This document shows, piece after piece, positions 47,429-58,406 of a DNA stretch of 64,000 nt. The notes below the pieces were generated by a model. It saw only the letters and a program-made list of their open reading frames with translations, searched no databases and had not been told where the DNA came from. Location of the stretch: NCBI GenBank assembly GCA_037043455.1, contig JAWPHD010005090.1:62001-126000 (forward strand), read 5' to 3'. The DNA is from Cyrtodaria siliqua (lineage: Eukaryota > Mollusca > Bivalvia > Adapedonta > Hiatellidae). A program made the translations under genes and the position numbers. The stretch's first letter is position 1, and each line of letters opens with the position of its first letter.

Positions 47429-49796
47429 CGGAAGCGTATTCGTGCCTCGTCTTGTTGGGTTATAGTGAATTTCTCCTTAATGAACTTGACATTTTTTTCT
47501 TTTCTATATATCGCGTTGAAACAAAACAAATAAAAATATATCAATATAAAGGTACTCGACGTAATGAGTATTATGTGTATTACACGAGATATTTATGTGA
47601 TATACGCGGGTTCTTTATTTCAAGTCATGTACATTTTGTCGATAATGTGACATAAATATGTCGATTTAAAATCTAAAAAATGGTAAAACAAATCGAGTTA
47701 ACGTCATAATATAATTAAATTAAATTTGCACCGAAATGATTAGCCCCGGTCATCCGGCCTGCTTCTAATTTCAGACATGTATGATGTATATGTCTTACTT
47801 GCAGATATCGGTCTTGGCAGATTAGGCCGATTAAAGTACTCACTAGCGATTAGCCAACTGTATTCGCCATTTTTTACGCAAATAAATGTCAACATTTGTA
47901 TAATGTTAAGTTATAAATAAAGCTGCATGAGGATGGGGGTAAAACATGTTTTCCCTTTGAATAGGGTCCTAGGCATTCAAGCTAAAATTCATGAAATTCA
48001 ACCACAGACAGTCTTGGGTTGCAGGGGCTTCACCTGGACTCTATAACAAATGGTAAACTGCCCATAGGAATCCCATCTCACTCCTGACCCTCACAGGACC
48101 TTGACAATTGGGCAGACGGTATTATGCATCTTACTGGCAAATATTAGTCTGGGCAGATACTACAAAAAAAAAGCGCCCACTGTATTCGCCCGTTTTTCGC
48201 GCACATAAAAGTCAACGTTTACATAACATTACGTTGTAACTAAATAATGAGGGTGGGGTTGTGTATGGTGGGGGTAGCCGGAGGGGGTCTCATAAAAGGA
48301 TAACAACAAATTGAATTTGAATAATAACAGATAACAATGAACAGTTCACAGTAAATCAAATAACAATCCTAAATTTTACAATTCACGATAGGTGGTGGAA
48401 GTTTGTTTGTTTGTATGGAGTTTTACGTCATTTCCAACACATGTAAGGTTATATCTGACAGTCGATTTTTATGTGGTGGAGGCAGACCATCCGTAATAAT
48501 CGACACTTCCTCACGTACAAGTCAAGCTCCCAGTGGGATTCGAACCCGCGGTGAGAGGAGAGAAGGTTTACAACTTAACGTCGGTAGTGGAGGGGGTGGG
48601 AGGGGGACACTTTAAATACGTAACAGACAACATTAAATTAACCAATAACAGATAACAGTTAATATTATGTCAAAATAACAGAAAACAAAGTATAAATGTC
48701 GCTAATTACAGCATAACACAACAGTTTAGGTACACCTGTTGTCATCATGTGCTGCTTCTCACAAGTTAAAAGACATTTTAAATTTTAAAACTATTAATTA
48801 ACATGAAAATACGTCTATAGTACAAAAACTCTCTCGAAGTCTCGCCAAAATCTCCCCAACGTTAGTTGCCAGTTAAACCATCCATTTTTCCCCAGGCCCT
48901 GGTGATGTTTCCCCAGGCTGAATCCGTGTAGCATAGCGTAGCGAAGAATTTAAAAGCAGTACGGGTGACCAAGGCTAGAGTAAAGTTTCTTTAAAAATGT
49001 TGACACCTCAAAATGAGGTCATACCGAAAAACGGGTATGATCGATGATTGGTCAAAGTCAGTTTTTAAATTCTGAAAGATATGGTTACGTTTATTGTTTT
49101 CTTCTGGGTAGGTCTGGGTAGATAAGACCAAATAAAAGGTCATGCAAACGTTGACTTTTATTTGCGTGAAGAAATGGCGAATACAGTCGGCTAATCGCTA
49201 GTGGGTACATTAATCGGCCTATTCTGCCAAGACCGATATCTGCAAGAAAGACATATACATCATACATGTTTGGCTGTTAGAGACTAGAATACACGAACAA
49301 CAAAGCGAAGTAAAGAAATCAGAGGCAGGCCGGATGACCGGGGCTAATCATTCCGGTGTAAATTTGATTTAAATAAAGCACACATTTAACTCGATTTGTT
49401 TTACCATTTTTTTTGATTTTAAATCGACATATTTATATCACATTATCGACAAACTGCACATAACTTGAAACAAAGATCTCGAATATATCACATAAATATC
49501 TCGTGTAATACACATAATTCTCATTACGTCGAGTACCTTTATATTGATATATTTTTATTTGTTTTGTTTCAACGCGATATAAAGAAAAGAAAAAAATGTC
49601 AAGTTCAATAAAAACGATTTATTGTAAAATAAAGGACCATTTCAACGTATTTGTTTTGCATTCATTGAATTACAACGTGTTTTTTCGACACAAATATATC
49701 GATATATAGATATATATCATAACAACTCGAGATAGTTTAAAATGAGAAATTCAATATAACCCAACAAGACGAGGCACGAATACGCTTCCGTAGCTG
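47425..49796. mobile_element. Fold-back element with ~500-bp terminal inverted repeats
   Basis: The left end 'tacggaagcgtattcgtgcc' and right end 'ggcacgaatacgcttccgta' are exact complements. Similarity continues inwards to about 47915 and 49130, with a ~150-base insert on the right side (49600-49745). The interior (47920-49130) holds G-rich simple sequence and a SINE. No coding frame. It abuts the 47295-47428 palindrome without a gap. Confidence 0.7.
48401..48584 (-). mobile_element. SINE copy with an internal deletion
   Basis: Reverse-oriented copy with (GTTT)3 tail, body, B-box complement 'gggattcgaacccgcgg' and part of the head. About 45 bases of the central 'acccaggaaaagtgg...' region are missing. 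It lies inside the long-TIR element at 47.4-49.8 kb. Confidence 0.75.
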
Positions 49797-50109
49797 CTAA
49801 TCGGCTGGTTCTGGGGCATCAGTGTGTTCTTAAAATAGAAGATATTGCTGTAGGCTGATCAATTACCAATAGACGAATAAAGCGCCACATACAGGAGAAA
49901 TACAGTTTTGGTAAACCTCGACATAAACAAAGCTGTTTTTTTCCGAAAGTGTACATTCTTTATAACACTCGTCTTACACTGTTAAATCAACATTTATATT
50001 CCAAGCGCAATGTTTTTATCGTGTCAGTTCATTTGCTCCATTTTGTAAAGGAGGAAAATAAAAATTGTGTTCTCCTTTAATTACTTTTCCTTCCAGTGGG
50101 ACTTACAGT

Positions 50110-50240
50110 TCTGCTCAACCCGGGGCTAGAGGGCGTGAGCGGTAGCTAGCATATTTCACTACCGCTCATGAACAGTCTCAATCAAACCGAGACTGCAATA
50201 TTTCGTATGTGTCGTTTTCGGCCGTTTCCAAAGGTCCATT
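50110..50240 (-). repeat. Dispersed 'gttcatgagaggt' family, minus copy
   Basis: 'accgctcatgaacagtctca' and 'atcaaaccgagactgcaata', then 'ccgtttccaaagg'. Diverged. Confidence 0.5.
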
Positions 50241-51034
50241 ATCATACTCTTTTTTTTAGCAAACGTAAGCACAAATATATTTGGTCGACGAATAATAAAG
50301 TAAATCTTGGTCACGCTGACAATAAACTATAAGGGTTTATTGCAATTTCTTTCTTGATTAACAAAAACAACACTTTAATAGTGGAGAAAAAAATTTCGCT
50401 GGATCACTTAACTTAGACACGCACTTTTTTACGTGTTTTCATGATTAAATCCGGTCTCTTGTTAATTTCGTCTGACGTTTTGTTGATTTGGTACTTAATG
50501 TTGATGTAATGCTTCCCATATTGATCATCTGTAAAGTAGTATTAGGCACGTACTATTGGGTAATACCCTTGCATTTTTTATAAAGACACGCAAATTTGAC
50601 CACATTTTTTAACTGTTATCGCTATCAGTCAATAAGGCCGCCTTAAAATTCGCGTGTATGCATGCATTATTTAAATTACAGAATGTAGCGAAAACGAGGT
50701 TTTATGAATTAAAACCTTAATTTCGGGTTGTAAAATTAAAACATGTAATAGGTACTTTTAAACAGGTTATCACATTTTTTCAGTAAAACATGTTTTTAAA
50801 CGTGTTTTATTGTCGAAATATCCGTTATACAATCCTGCTAATATACGCTTTCCCATAGCTTAATGGAATTAAGATCAGACCATTGCAAAGACCATATACG
50901 CGTGGTCCTTTGCTGTAACACGATCTTCGTATCAACAAGCTGCTAACTTATTTCTAGGATTTTAGTTTTGTTATATTCATATATACATGATCATCTTTGT
51001 GATTTACTTATATCGCCTATTAGTCTTGACTAGT

Positions 51035-51330
51035 CTGTTACAGGATATAGCTTGGCGGGGGTTTCTTTATTTACACTGTCCCATTTAACTGACATGACAA
51101 TATGGAAATAGTGAGATCTGGTGCACCCTTGAACCTGGTTTAAAACCCTAGCGGCATTTTGCCACTGAGCGTTCCAAAGCGCGTATCTTTATTGTCAACT
51201 AGTTTGTGTTTGTGGTGTTGAATATTTTGTTTCTTTTTTTTCTTGTATATGTTGCTGGTTTTAATGCCTGTTTTTGTTTGACTGTGTTCTGTGAATGCTA
51301 CATTTCCAACATTTAACTTTTATACCAACA
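51035..51330 (+). mobile_element. Penelope-like pseudo-LTR remnant
   Basis: The text 'ctttatttacactgtccca', then 'gcattttgccactgagcgttcc', 'tgtttgactgtgttctgtgaatgct' follows the reverse complement of the 23.8-24.1 kb element end in order, so this copy has the opposite orientation. No RT sequence is attached. Confidence 0.5.
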
Positions 51331-51534
51331 TTTAGAAACTTCAGATTTCAAACTAAGAAAATTTAAGAATACTGAAGCACGTTTTCTCAAAAGTAGAATT
51401 GTTTTATTTTAATATTGACAGTAAAATTGTTTATTAAGACGTTCTTGAAGATTGTAATTAGTACTAGAGGTTGGTTTTAGTATAAACAGATGTCTCCCCC
51501 GCTGAGAAAGTCCGGACAAAGTGTATGTATTAAG

Positions 51535-51780
51535 TGTGTCTTCAAAAGGACCATAACTCCGCCAGAAAATCAGAAATAATTCAACCGGAACACGACGACG
51601 ATATGCGCAATTAGGCATGGTACTGATCTCTGCAAATGTTCGTTGAAATCCAGCCAGGGGTTCAGGAAAACTAATCCGGACAAAGTTTGAGACATACAGA
51701 CATAGAAACAGACAGAGAGACAGACCGCCAGCGCAAAAGCAGTATGCCTCCACTCCACAAAATGGGTGAAACTTACTAAA
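51535..51780. repeat. 'aaaggaccataactccgcc' dispersed repeat
   Basis: Resembles the 26.1-26.4 kb sequence ('caaccggaacacgacgacga', 'gcaaatgttcgttgaaatcc') with a terminal 'acagacagagagacagacc'. Confidence 0.5.
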
Positions 51781-52420
51781 AAATGATAAAGCGCATTTAT
51801 ACGTAAAATAGTTAAGCCGTTTGTGTTTAAACTATTAGTGTTTAATTTGATAAATGTAGAAACAAATATATTCAGTATTCAGTATTCTGCACAACCTATT
51901 AATTAAGCCGCAAGATAAATTTACAACATAAACTGTGGTGAGACTCACTTATTATGTATACACATTTTGATACCAACATCCGTGCTTTAGCTTTTCCGGC
52001 TCCTGAAGTAAATATGGTATTACCCAGTTGTTGGTTTCCGCAAGCATTTATGCTGATTAAGTAAATTTGAATTCACTAGCGTTGCAATAATATCTCCAAT
52101 CTTTAATATTTTACTGGAAAGGTCAACACATTTTACTTTCTAATAATATTATGCAAATGTGATATTACGGATAATCTTCACGTTTAGAGTAGTTCGGCAA
52201 CAGTGTGTTACCAAGTGTAGTTGTCTGTCTTAGCCTGTTCACAATAACTACCTAGTACTCATCAAGCACAATATGTGATGAAGATGTCTGGTGTCCTTAT
52301 TCGGTATCAAATGATCACTTATATGACATACATAATTTGGAATATACAGAATGCAGTCGGATAAACATGCTGCATTAGAAAAAAACGAATAGTCATAAGT
52401 CATAGTACTTAAAGTATTAT

Positions 52421-52828
52421 GGAAGGAAGGAAGGGAGGGAGGGAGGGAGGGAGGGAGGGAGGAAGGAAGGAAGGAAGGAAGGAAGGAAGGAAGGAAGGAA
52501 GGAAGGAAGGAAGGAAGGAAGGAAGGAAGGAAGGAAGGAAGGAAGGAAGGAAGGAAGGAAGGAAGGAAGGAAGGAAGGAAGGAAGGAAGGAAGGAAGGAA
52601 GGAAGGAAGGAAGGAAGGAAGGAAGGAAGGAAGGAAGGAAGGAAGGAAGGAAAGGAAAGTAAGGAAGGAAGGAAGGAAGGAAGGAAGGAAGGAAGGAAGG
52701 AAGGAAGGAAGGAAGGAAGGAAGGAAGGAAGGAAGGAAGGAAGGAAGGAAGGAAGGAAGGAAGGAAGGAAGGAAGGAAGGAAGGAAGGAAGGAAGGAAGG
52801 AAGGAAGGAAGGAAGGAAGGAAGGGAAG
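52421..52828. repeat. GGAA microsatellite, ~400 bp
   Basis: Nearly pure (GGAA)n, starting with a few GGGA units and broken once at 52651-52662. It lies 440 bases upstream of the P-loop exon. Purine/pyrimidine strand asymmetry is complete. Confidence 0.97.
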
Positions 52829-52919
52829 TCCTCTTACAGAGTATGTCATGTCGGATTGGAATAGGGAATAATGATGAGCAAAAATGACAAACAAAAGAAG
52901 AGGACTGATTTCCGAAATG

Positions 52920-53190
52920 AATTCTATGTTCTCGAAATACTACTGTAGTCAGATTCTACCTACCATTGTAGGAATTCTATGTTCTCCAAATACTATTGTA
53001 GTTAGATTCTACCTACCATTGTAGGAATGCTATGTTCTCGAAATTCTATTGTAGTCAGATTCTACCTGCCATTGTAGGAATTCTATGTTCTCCAAATTCT
53101 ATTGTAGTCAGATTCTACCTGCCATTGTAGGAAAGCTATGTTCTCGAAATACTATTGTAGTCTGATTCTACCTGCCATTGTGGGACTTCT
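52920..53190. repeat. 53-bp minisatellite, five copies, ending 80 bp before the P-loop exon
   Basis: Unit 'aattctatgttctcgaaata' + 'ctattgtagtcagattctac' + 'ctgccattgtagg', five copies. It sits where the branch point and polypyrimidine tract of the 22.9-kb intron begin. Confidence 0.9.
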
Positions 53191-53266
53191 ACCTCCGGAA
53201 TGAACGACAGCTGGTTATATCTTTGACCTGAACTATATAACATAACTTTTTTGCTTGTGTTATCAG

Positions 53267-53451
53267 GTGGAGCAGGTTCCGGCAAAAGCACGTTCGTGAA
53301 ACAGATACGCCTTCACTGCGGAGATGGTTTCCCTGAAGTGGAAAGGGGGAAATATACAAATCAAGTATTTGACAACATTGCTACTGCTGCTAATAAGGTT
53401 ATAGAAAACATGCAAAGACTGCAAATCAAATTTGAAACAGAAACATTACAG
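53267..53451 (+). CDS. G-protein alpha subunit-like gene, P-loop exon
   Basis: Acceptor tgtgttatcag and donor CAG|GTAAGT bound 185 bases; with the G carried from the previous exon they give 62 codons. The start reads GGAGSGKSTFVKQIRL, the Ras-like-domain P-loop (G1) and alpha-1 helix of a heterotrimeric G-alpha (canonical GxGESGKST[IF]xKQM[KR]). It then continues into helix A of the helical domain (KVIENMQRLQIKF; compare the family's 'xxAIIRAMxxLxIxF'). G-alpha binds GDP/GTP, couples seven-transmembrane receptors to effectors at the inner plasma membrane and pairs with G-beta-gamma. Lys65 and Ser66 (predicted numbering from the 6933 start) are the phosphate- and Mg-binding residues and are kept. 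The canonical Glu (E43 of Gi1) is Gly62 and the preceding Gly is Ala61. That makes this an atypical paralogue, not a standard Gi, Go, Gq or Gs. Frame and splice sites are intact. Confidence 0.92.
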
Positions 53452-53506
53452 GTAAGTTGTATATACTTGGATCCCGATATGCCGTTATAGTTGTAGTTAA
53501 ACATAT

Positions 53507-53966
53507 ACTAAAGGGGGGAAAACGCAACACTGGAATTTCTGCTATCTAGTGTATGTATACTATGCTGCTGTTAATCAAATGATACATGGCTACATAAGGT
53601 ATTTCCTTTCAGGAAAAAAAGACTAAAACAACACGTAACATACCAGTTATCCCTTCAAAATGTTATTATTGATCGAATACGCGTTTGACTCAAGCAGATA
53701 AGCAAACTTGGAATGTACAATTTTGCAATCGTTTTACATTAAATACAGACTGAAATGGCTCAAGCTTTCAACATTGATGAAATTCGTGTTAGAAAGTGTA
53801 TTGCGATTAAAAAGTCTACAACAGCATAGTTGTGTTCTTTCTCTAACCAGCTGCAACTTTTCTTTTTATAAAACAGCTTGGAATTTCTCTACAACGTGGA
53901 ATTACGTGTGCATATAAAAATTATATAGCGGAAATTCTCGGGTTGCGTTTCGTTTTTTCGTTTAGC
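53507..53966. mobile_element. Diverged copy of the same MITE, next to the P-loop exon
   Basis: Shares with the 31.3-kb copy the left 'aaacgcaac..tggaatttc', the internal 'atggctac.taag' and 'aaaaaagactaaaacaac', and the right 'tatagcggaaattctcgg'. It starts only about 55 bases after the donor at 53452. Confidence 0.65.
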
Positions 53967-54702
53967 AAATATCAGCTGCCCTTCGCCTGAGTCGAGGGTT
54001 CATACTCAGTTATTGAGATGTTTGCGTGTGGCGTAGTCCTCTTCGCAAACATGTTTGCTAAAACGACTGCTTCTCAAAAAATCGTTTGGTATTGTGTGAG
54101 ATAATGCGTATTAGTTTAATTTTAATCAATAATGTTTAATTGCATGCCTCGATTGTCCTGACTTTCGTCTAATTGGATACAACAGTAATTTCTGAATAAT
54201 ATCGGTTGTTAAGGAAAATATCAGGCTCGATGCCCAACGTTAAAAACAATGTCTAAATGTAACAGTCATGAAGTGTGAATCCGTGTGAAGTGTTTCACAT
54301 CTAACAAGTAGTTATCTGCAGAGAACTTTTGTCACAAATTACGATAACGACATAAGGAACATTAAATAAAGGTTTATCATAAACATCATTTTATTTTACA
54401 ATCGCGAACGCTCGACCAATTCCGTCATTCTTCGGGATCTCGTATCGTGTGTATATTGAGCTTCGGTATGTTCACAATCTTGACATTTTGTTAGCCGGAA
54501 GGTAAAGGCACAGAAAATAGTGCACTGTTGCTAAGTAAACAATATAGCCGTTAGCCACTCGTGTTGATGTATAATTTGCGTAGCATGTTTGTTTTTTTAG
54601 AATGCAGATGAATGTTTTATCACTGCTTTCATGTAAATAAACTATTGATGGAGCAATCGGCTGAATAACATTGCAACATTTGGATGATAACTTTGATTTT
54701 AA

Positions 54703-54750
54703 ATGCAAATTTGTTTTGGCGGGAATCTAAGGCGCGATGACGTAACCAAT
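54703..54750. promoter_or_regulatory. Cluster of octamer, E2F, CRE-like and CCAAT motifs in G-alpha intron 3
   Basis: Within 48 bases the sequence reads ATGCAAAT (54703-54710, perfect octamer), TTTGGCGGGAA (54715-54725, E2F consensus), TGACGTAA (54738-54745, CRE/ATF-like) and CCAAT (54746-54750). This combination is typical of proliferating-cell or histone-type promoters in animals. It lies between the P-loop and helical-domain exons. Whether it drives an internal or antisense transcript is inference. Confidence 0.3.
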
Positions 54751-55274
54751 ATGGAAACCTTCGATTTACATTCGAGCGAAGCAGTGTAGGAGAAGTTGCG
54801 AATGTTTATTTTACACAAAGCTTCCTATTGACCTTGAGAATCTATTTCGTTTGGAATGTTTGTAATCGTTATACAATGTCTCTATTTGATTACTTGTTGT
54901 ATTTAGTTTTCAAATACATTTTTACGTATGTATTTTTTTTATATTTCTTTTGTAAACAACATTTACCCCTCTTACTTTCTCAGTATTGTTGTTGATACAT
55001 TTATCAAAGAAAGTTTATCTAACTTGTACCATATTATGCTGATTAATTGTATATTTGTTTTAACAATGTATGTATGAATTGAGTTTAATATCGCTTTTAA
55101 CAATTTATCGTTCAACACTTTCGCACAGATTACACAATTTCCCCACAAACTGACCAGGTTAGAGAGTCTTCACTAGAATGAATGTAATTCTAGAATGAAT
55201 GTAAATTGTACACATCATGTTACGGAAGTGGTCATTTTAATAATAGACTCGCGTAAAACACATTTCTTTTCCAG

Positions 55275-55579
55275 AAACAGTCCGAAGATTTTCAGAGACG
55301 AAATCCGATCCTCAATCTTAAGGAGCTTTTAAAACAAGTCTCTGAAGACACAGAAGAACCAGATTCGTCCCCAACGCCAAAAGGTGCCAACAGTCTCATC
55401 CAAATGGCTTGCTCAGAGCTGACGAAACGATTCACTTATCTCAACCTAAAATGCAATGGACTTTCTACGTTTGACCAAAAATTGTTGCTGTTATTTTGGG
55501 AAGATGTAGGATTTCAAGAGGGTTATAGCCAGAGGTCGAGATACACGGGGGACATGATGCTGACGCCCCAGGAGGTGTA
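55275..55579 (+). CDS. G-protein alpha subunit-like gene, helical-domain exon
   Basis: Acceptor catttcttttccag and donor GTGTA|GTAAGT bound 305 bases (101 codons plus two bases). The frame follows directly from the previous exon (phase 0) and supplies 'TA' to the next (phase 2). The C-terminal half, LLLLFWEDVGFQEGYSQRSRY, matches the conserved G-alpha helical-domain segment 'xLWxDxxxQxxYxRRxEYQL'. The N-terminal half contains an acidic Ser/Pro/Thr-rich stretch (SEDTEEPDSSPTPKG) with no counterpart in ordinary G-alphas. Measured from P-loop Gly to the conserved Trp, this protein has about 136 residues where Gi1 has about 91. The helical domain closes over the nucleotide and sets its exchange rate, so the insert may alter exchange or partner binding (inference). 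Confidence 0.9.
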
Positions 55580-56329
55580 GTAAGTGAGTTTGATGCTTTC
55601 AGAAAAACAACATATGTTAGTAATTTGCTTTTAATGCTGGTAATGTTCTAAACTGTCACATAATGGACAAGCAAGGTTTTACGCAAGCGTAAAATAGCTG
55701 CCGAGAGAAAATAGCATTATATCTGAGTTGGAACTGGGAACAAAGTTTAACATAGTTTCTGTGATCAAGTCACGGGTGTTTAAACGATATTGAAAAAATA
55801 CTGCTGTCAGGAAGACGTAAACACGCCACGACCGTTTATTTCTTACCAGCCAATTTCTTCCCAATTTTTACATCAGTTCTTCCTAAGGGACAATTTGAAT
55901 CAAGGTTGGAGACCTCGCTTCGCTTCCTTGACATACGACATATTGATTATATATCCATCTTTGTAGCACGACATGCTAGAAGTACACATCAGCACAGAAA
56001 TACAAGGGCTCACATGTAAGGGATGCGTGTGCGTTAGCGTGTGCATTACAACACAGATAAACTTTTCACTGCTACCATGTGTAATTGTAAGATCGCGTTA
56101 TCAAAGTGAAAAACTCAAAGAAACTGTTCATTGCTACCTTACTATGTGCAGTTATGAAAACCATATAAGCGAATAAGTCTACTCTATAGTCGATTGATGC
56201 ATGTAGTTCTTTAAGTAAAATTAATGAGTAAGATACAAAATAACCTTGAGCTGTAAGATTAATTTGTTAAATGTGGAGGTAGTTAGGTGTCGGATTAAGG
56301 TAAATAACTGGAGACTGGCTTATAGTGAA

Positions 56330-56530
56330 TAATTAAGAAAATCATAACTCCGTGTTAACCCCCTACTTTTGCCGCTGACCGTTCTAAGGCGGTACCCTAA
56401 TGGCAACCTGTTTTGTCAATCCTTACTTAAGATGTTTTATCAATTATAATTGTTGCTGTTATTGATGTAAATGCGTGTTTTTGGATGACTGCTTTCTGTG
56501 AATTTTACACTTCCGGTTCATATGTTAAAT
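56330..56530 (+). mobile_element. Penelope-like pseudo-LTR remnant in G-alpha intron 4
   Basis: Contains 'tttgccgctgaccgttctaaggcgg' (here quoted in part) and a downstream 'ggatgactgctttctgtgaat' in the same order as the reverse complement of the element end at 23.8-24.0 kb. It is diverged and without coding sequence. Confidence 0.45.
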
Positions 56531-56754
56531 CTAATGTTATCACGAATAATTAAGACTTTCATTATCGGAATGCCAAGGTGGTGTGTTTTTGTAGCATTCC
56601 TTTGCATGTTAAATACTGATACCTGGACCTGCAGATAATTGGAACTGTAGGTGATATGATATTTTAGGAAAACAGGCCTGTAGGAAAATTATTTTGGTAA
56701 AGTTACATTAAAACGTGAAAGATACACATACATGCACATGTGAATACATACTGA

Positions 56755-56842
56755 ATAGGGGATCCCTTTGAGGCAACGAACCCGAGCAAGAGAGCAAATT
56801 GACATATTCGGCTTTATTGAGTTTGTTCATGATAAGTAATTT
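56755..56842 (+). repeat. Dispersed 'gttcatgagaggt' family, short copy
   Basis: 'ggggatccctttgaggcaac' through 'tcggctttattgagtttgtt' + 'catga'. It precedes a C-rich tract. Confidence 0.55.
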
Positions 56843-56861
56843 GCCATCCCCGCATCACCGC

Positions 56862-56950
56862 ACCCCCGCCCCCCCCCCCCCCCCCACCACCCCGACACCA
56901 ACCCTGCACCTCCACCCCCAACCCCACAACACCACAACCCATTACAGCGC
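56862..56950. repeat. C-rich tract with a run of 17 C
   Basis: Seventeen consecutive C at 56869-56885, followed by C-rich sequence in CCACC/CCCCA units to about 56950. The minus strand is correspondingly G-rich. Confidence 0.9.
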
Positions 56951-58119
56951 GGGCTTAAGCGGCTTTATAGTGTGTTTTTGTTCAAATCAAGGTTTTATTT
57001 TATGTTATACAACATATAGCAGAAATCCTAGCGTGTATATAATTCGACAGTTTTTTCTGCACTATTCAAGTGCTCTTTATAAACAACAGATTAGAACATA
57101 CATGTTCTATATATATGAATCTACTTTCATGTATTGGGGATGTGGGAGTGGGTGTGGGGATGGGCGGGGCAGGGCAGCAACTGTTGGCATTGTTATGCCC
57201 TGTAAAGTTTCATGACATAAAAACATTTGTGTATGGTCAACACATAATTTGGCAAAATATTGATGGAGTGGGGCTAACCATACTCTAGCCAACCACCCCG
57301 CCTTGTCAGATTATTGGAGGGACTGACCCATTGCACCCTTCCCCCACACGTTCCTACGCCTATGAATAGCATCGGCTTCCTGTTGCTTCCTGTTGCTGCT
57401 GCATATATAATAGGTTTACTCCATGTCCTCAGATGTATATAATCAAACAAATAAAAAATGTATAGTGATCTGAGAACTGTCTGCTTCTATCCTCCAGGAA
57501 GTGTCAATTACAAAGAAGTTGGATATAAAATATCAAATAGCACAAAACCCGTATAACTGTCTGTGGTTATACCAGAAAAATATGAAATTCCAGCTTAACT
57601 TCCTTGTAAACAGTGTGTACATCATTCGTGCATCTACGAAATAACAATAATTTCATTTACGAAGAATAGAAATAAGAAACCCGAAAATATCAAATGAAAA
57701 GTTAGGATAATTAATACCGCCGAGAAATAATGCTGAATCGGAGTTCTTGGAAATATAACGAACGTCAAACAAACGCACCACTTTTATCATTTTAATTTTT
57801 CTTTTTATAGTTATTGTTTTATTTGAATAGGGAGAACTAGAGTTAACACACATCAGAGGAATGCATCTGTAGTGTAACCGCATCAAAGCAAGATAACTTG
57901 TATGATCGTTTTTCTGCCATAACATTGATAAATGATTTTACTGCGGAATAGGCTCATAAAAAAGACAACTGAATCATTTAAGGGAGTTTCTTAGGTCATT
58001 CAACTTTATAAGGGAATAATGTAATATAATCCATAGAACTGAAAGAATTAATGCTGGTATATGGTACGTCGACACGTAAAGGGGTATAATGTGCGCAGCT
58101 GATGAAAATAAAGTAGATA

Positions 58120-58255
58120 TATATACTGAAATGGGGATCCCTGGCAAAGGGAAGCAACAAACACAAACAAGAGAGAAAAGTGGTCGGTTTTATTGAGTCT
58201 GTTCATAAGAGGTAATTTAAAAAGTGCAACATCTCTCAAGCCTCCCAGCACCCCT
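58120..58255 (+). repeat. Dispersed 'gttcatgagaggt' family, short copy
   Basis: 'gggaagcaacaaacacaaac' to 'ggttttattgagtctgttca', then 'caacatctctcaagcctccc'. Confidence 0.6.
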
Positions 58256-58406
58256 ATACTCACATGTTATTAATCGTGAAAAAAAATAGATTAAAAAATA
58301 TAGGTTTAACTATCTGTTAATCCTGCGCGCTGCGACAAATATGAAACGAGTTAAATATTATTTTACACTTTACCATCCTTTATAGCGAGTAAAATGTTCA
58401 GACTAG

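Larger units (their letters stand above)
44877..47430. mobile_element. Composite element with 615-bp direct repeats
   Basis: 44945-45559 and 46645-47259 are direct copies exactly 1700 bases apart with only about ten differences by eye. The outer edges are inverted: 'acgacaacgcgacattatgg' + GGGGCACTCC at the left, and GGACTGCCCCC followed by 'tatgtcgtattgtcg' at the right. That suggests one element bounded by CGACA-rich termini. The unique middle holds an array of GAGATATCTC palindromes (46110-46430). No transposase or RT is seen. Confidence 0.55.

Noticed and set aside
47226..47655. Nearly identical peptides on opposite strands
   Set aside because: Product of the palindrome at 47295-47428, not two genes.
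52409..52894. Lys/Glu/Gly/Arg-rich and Phe/Leu/Pro/Ser-rich frames
   Set aside because: Translation of a GGAA microsatellite; no protein.
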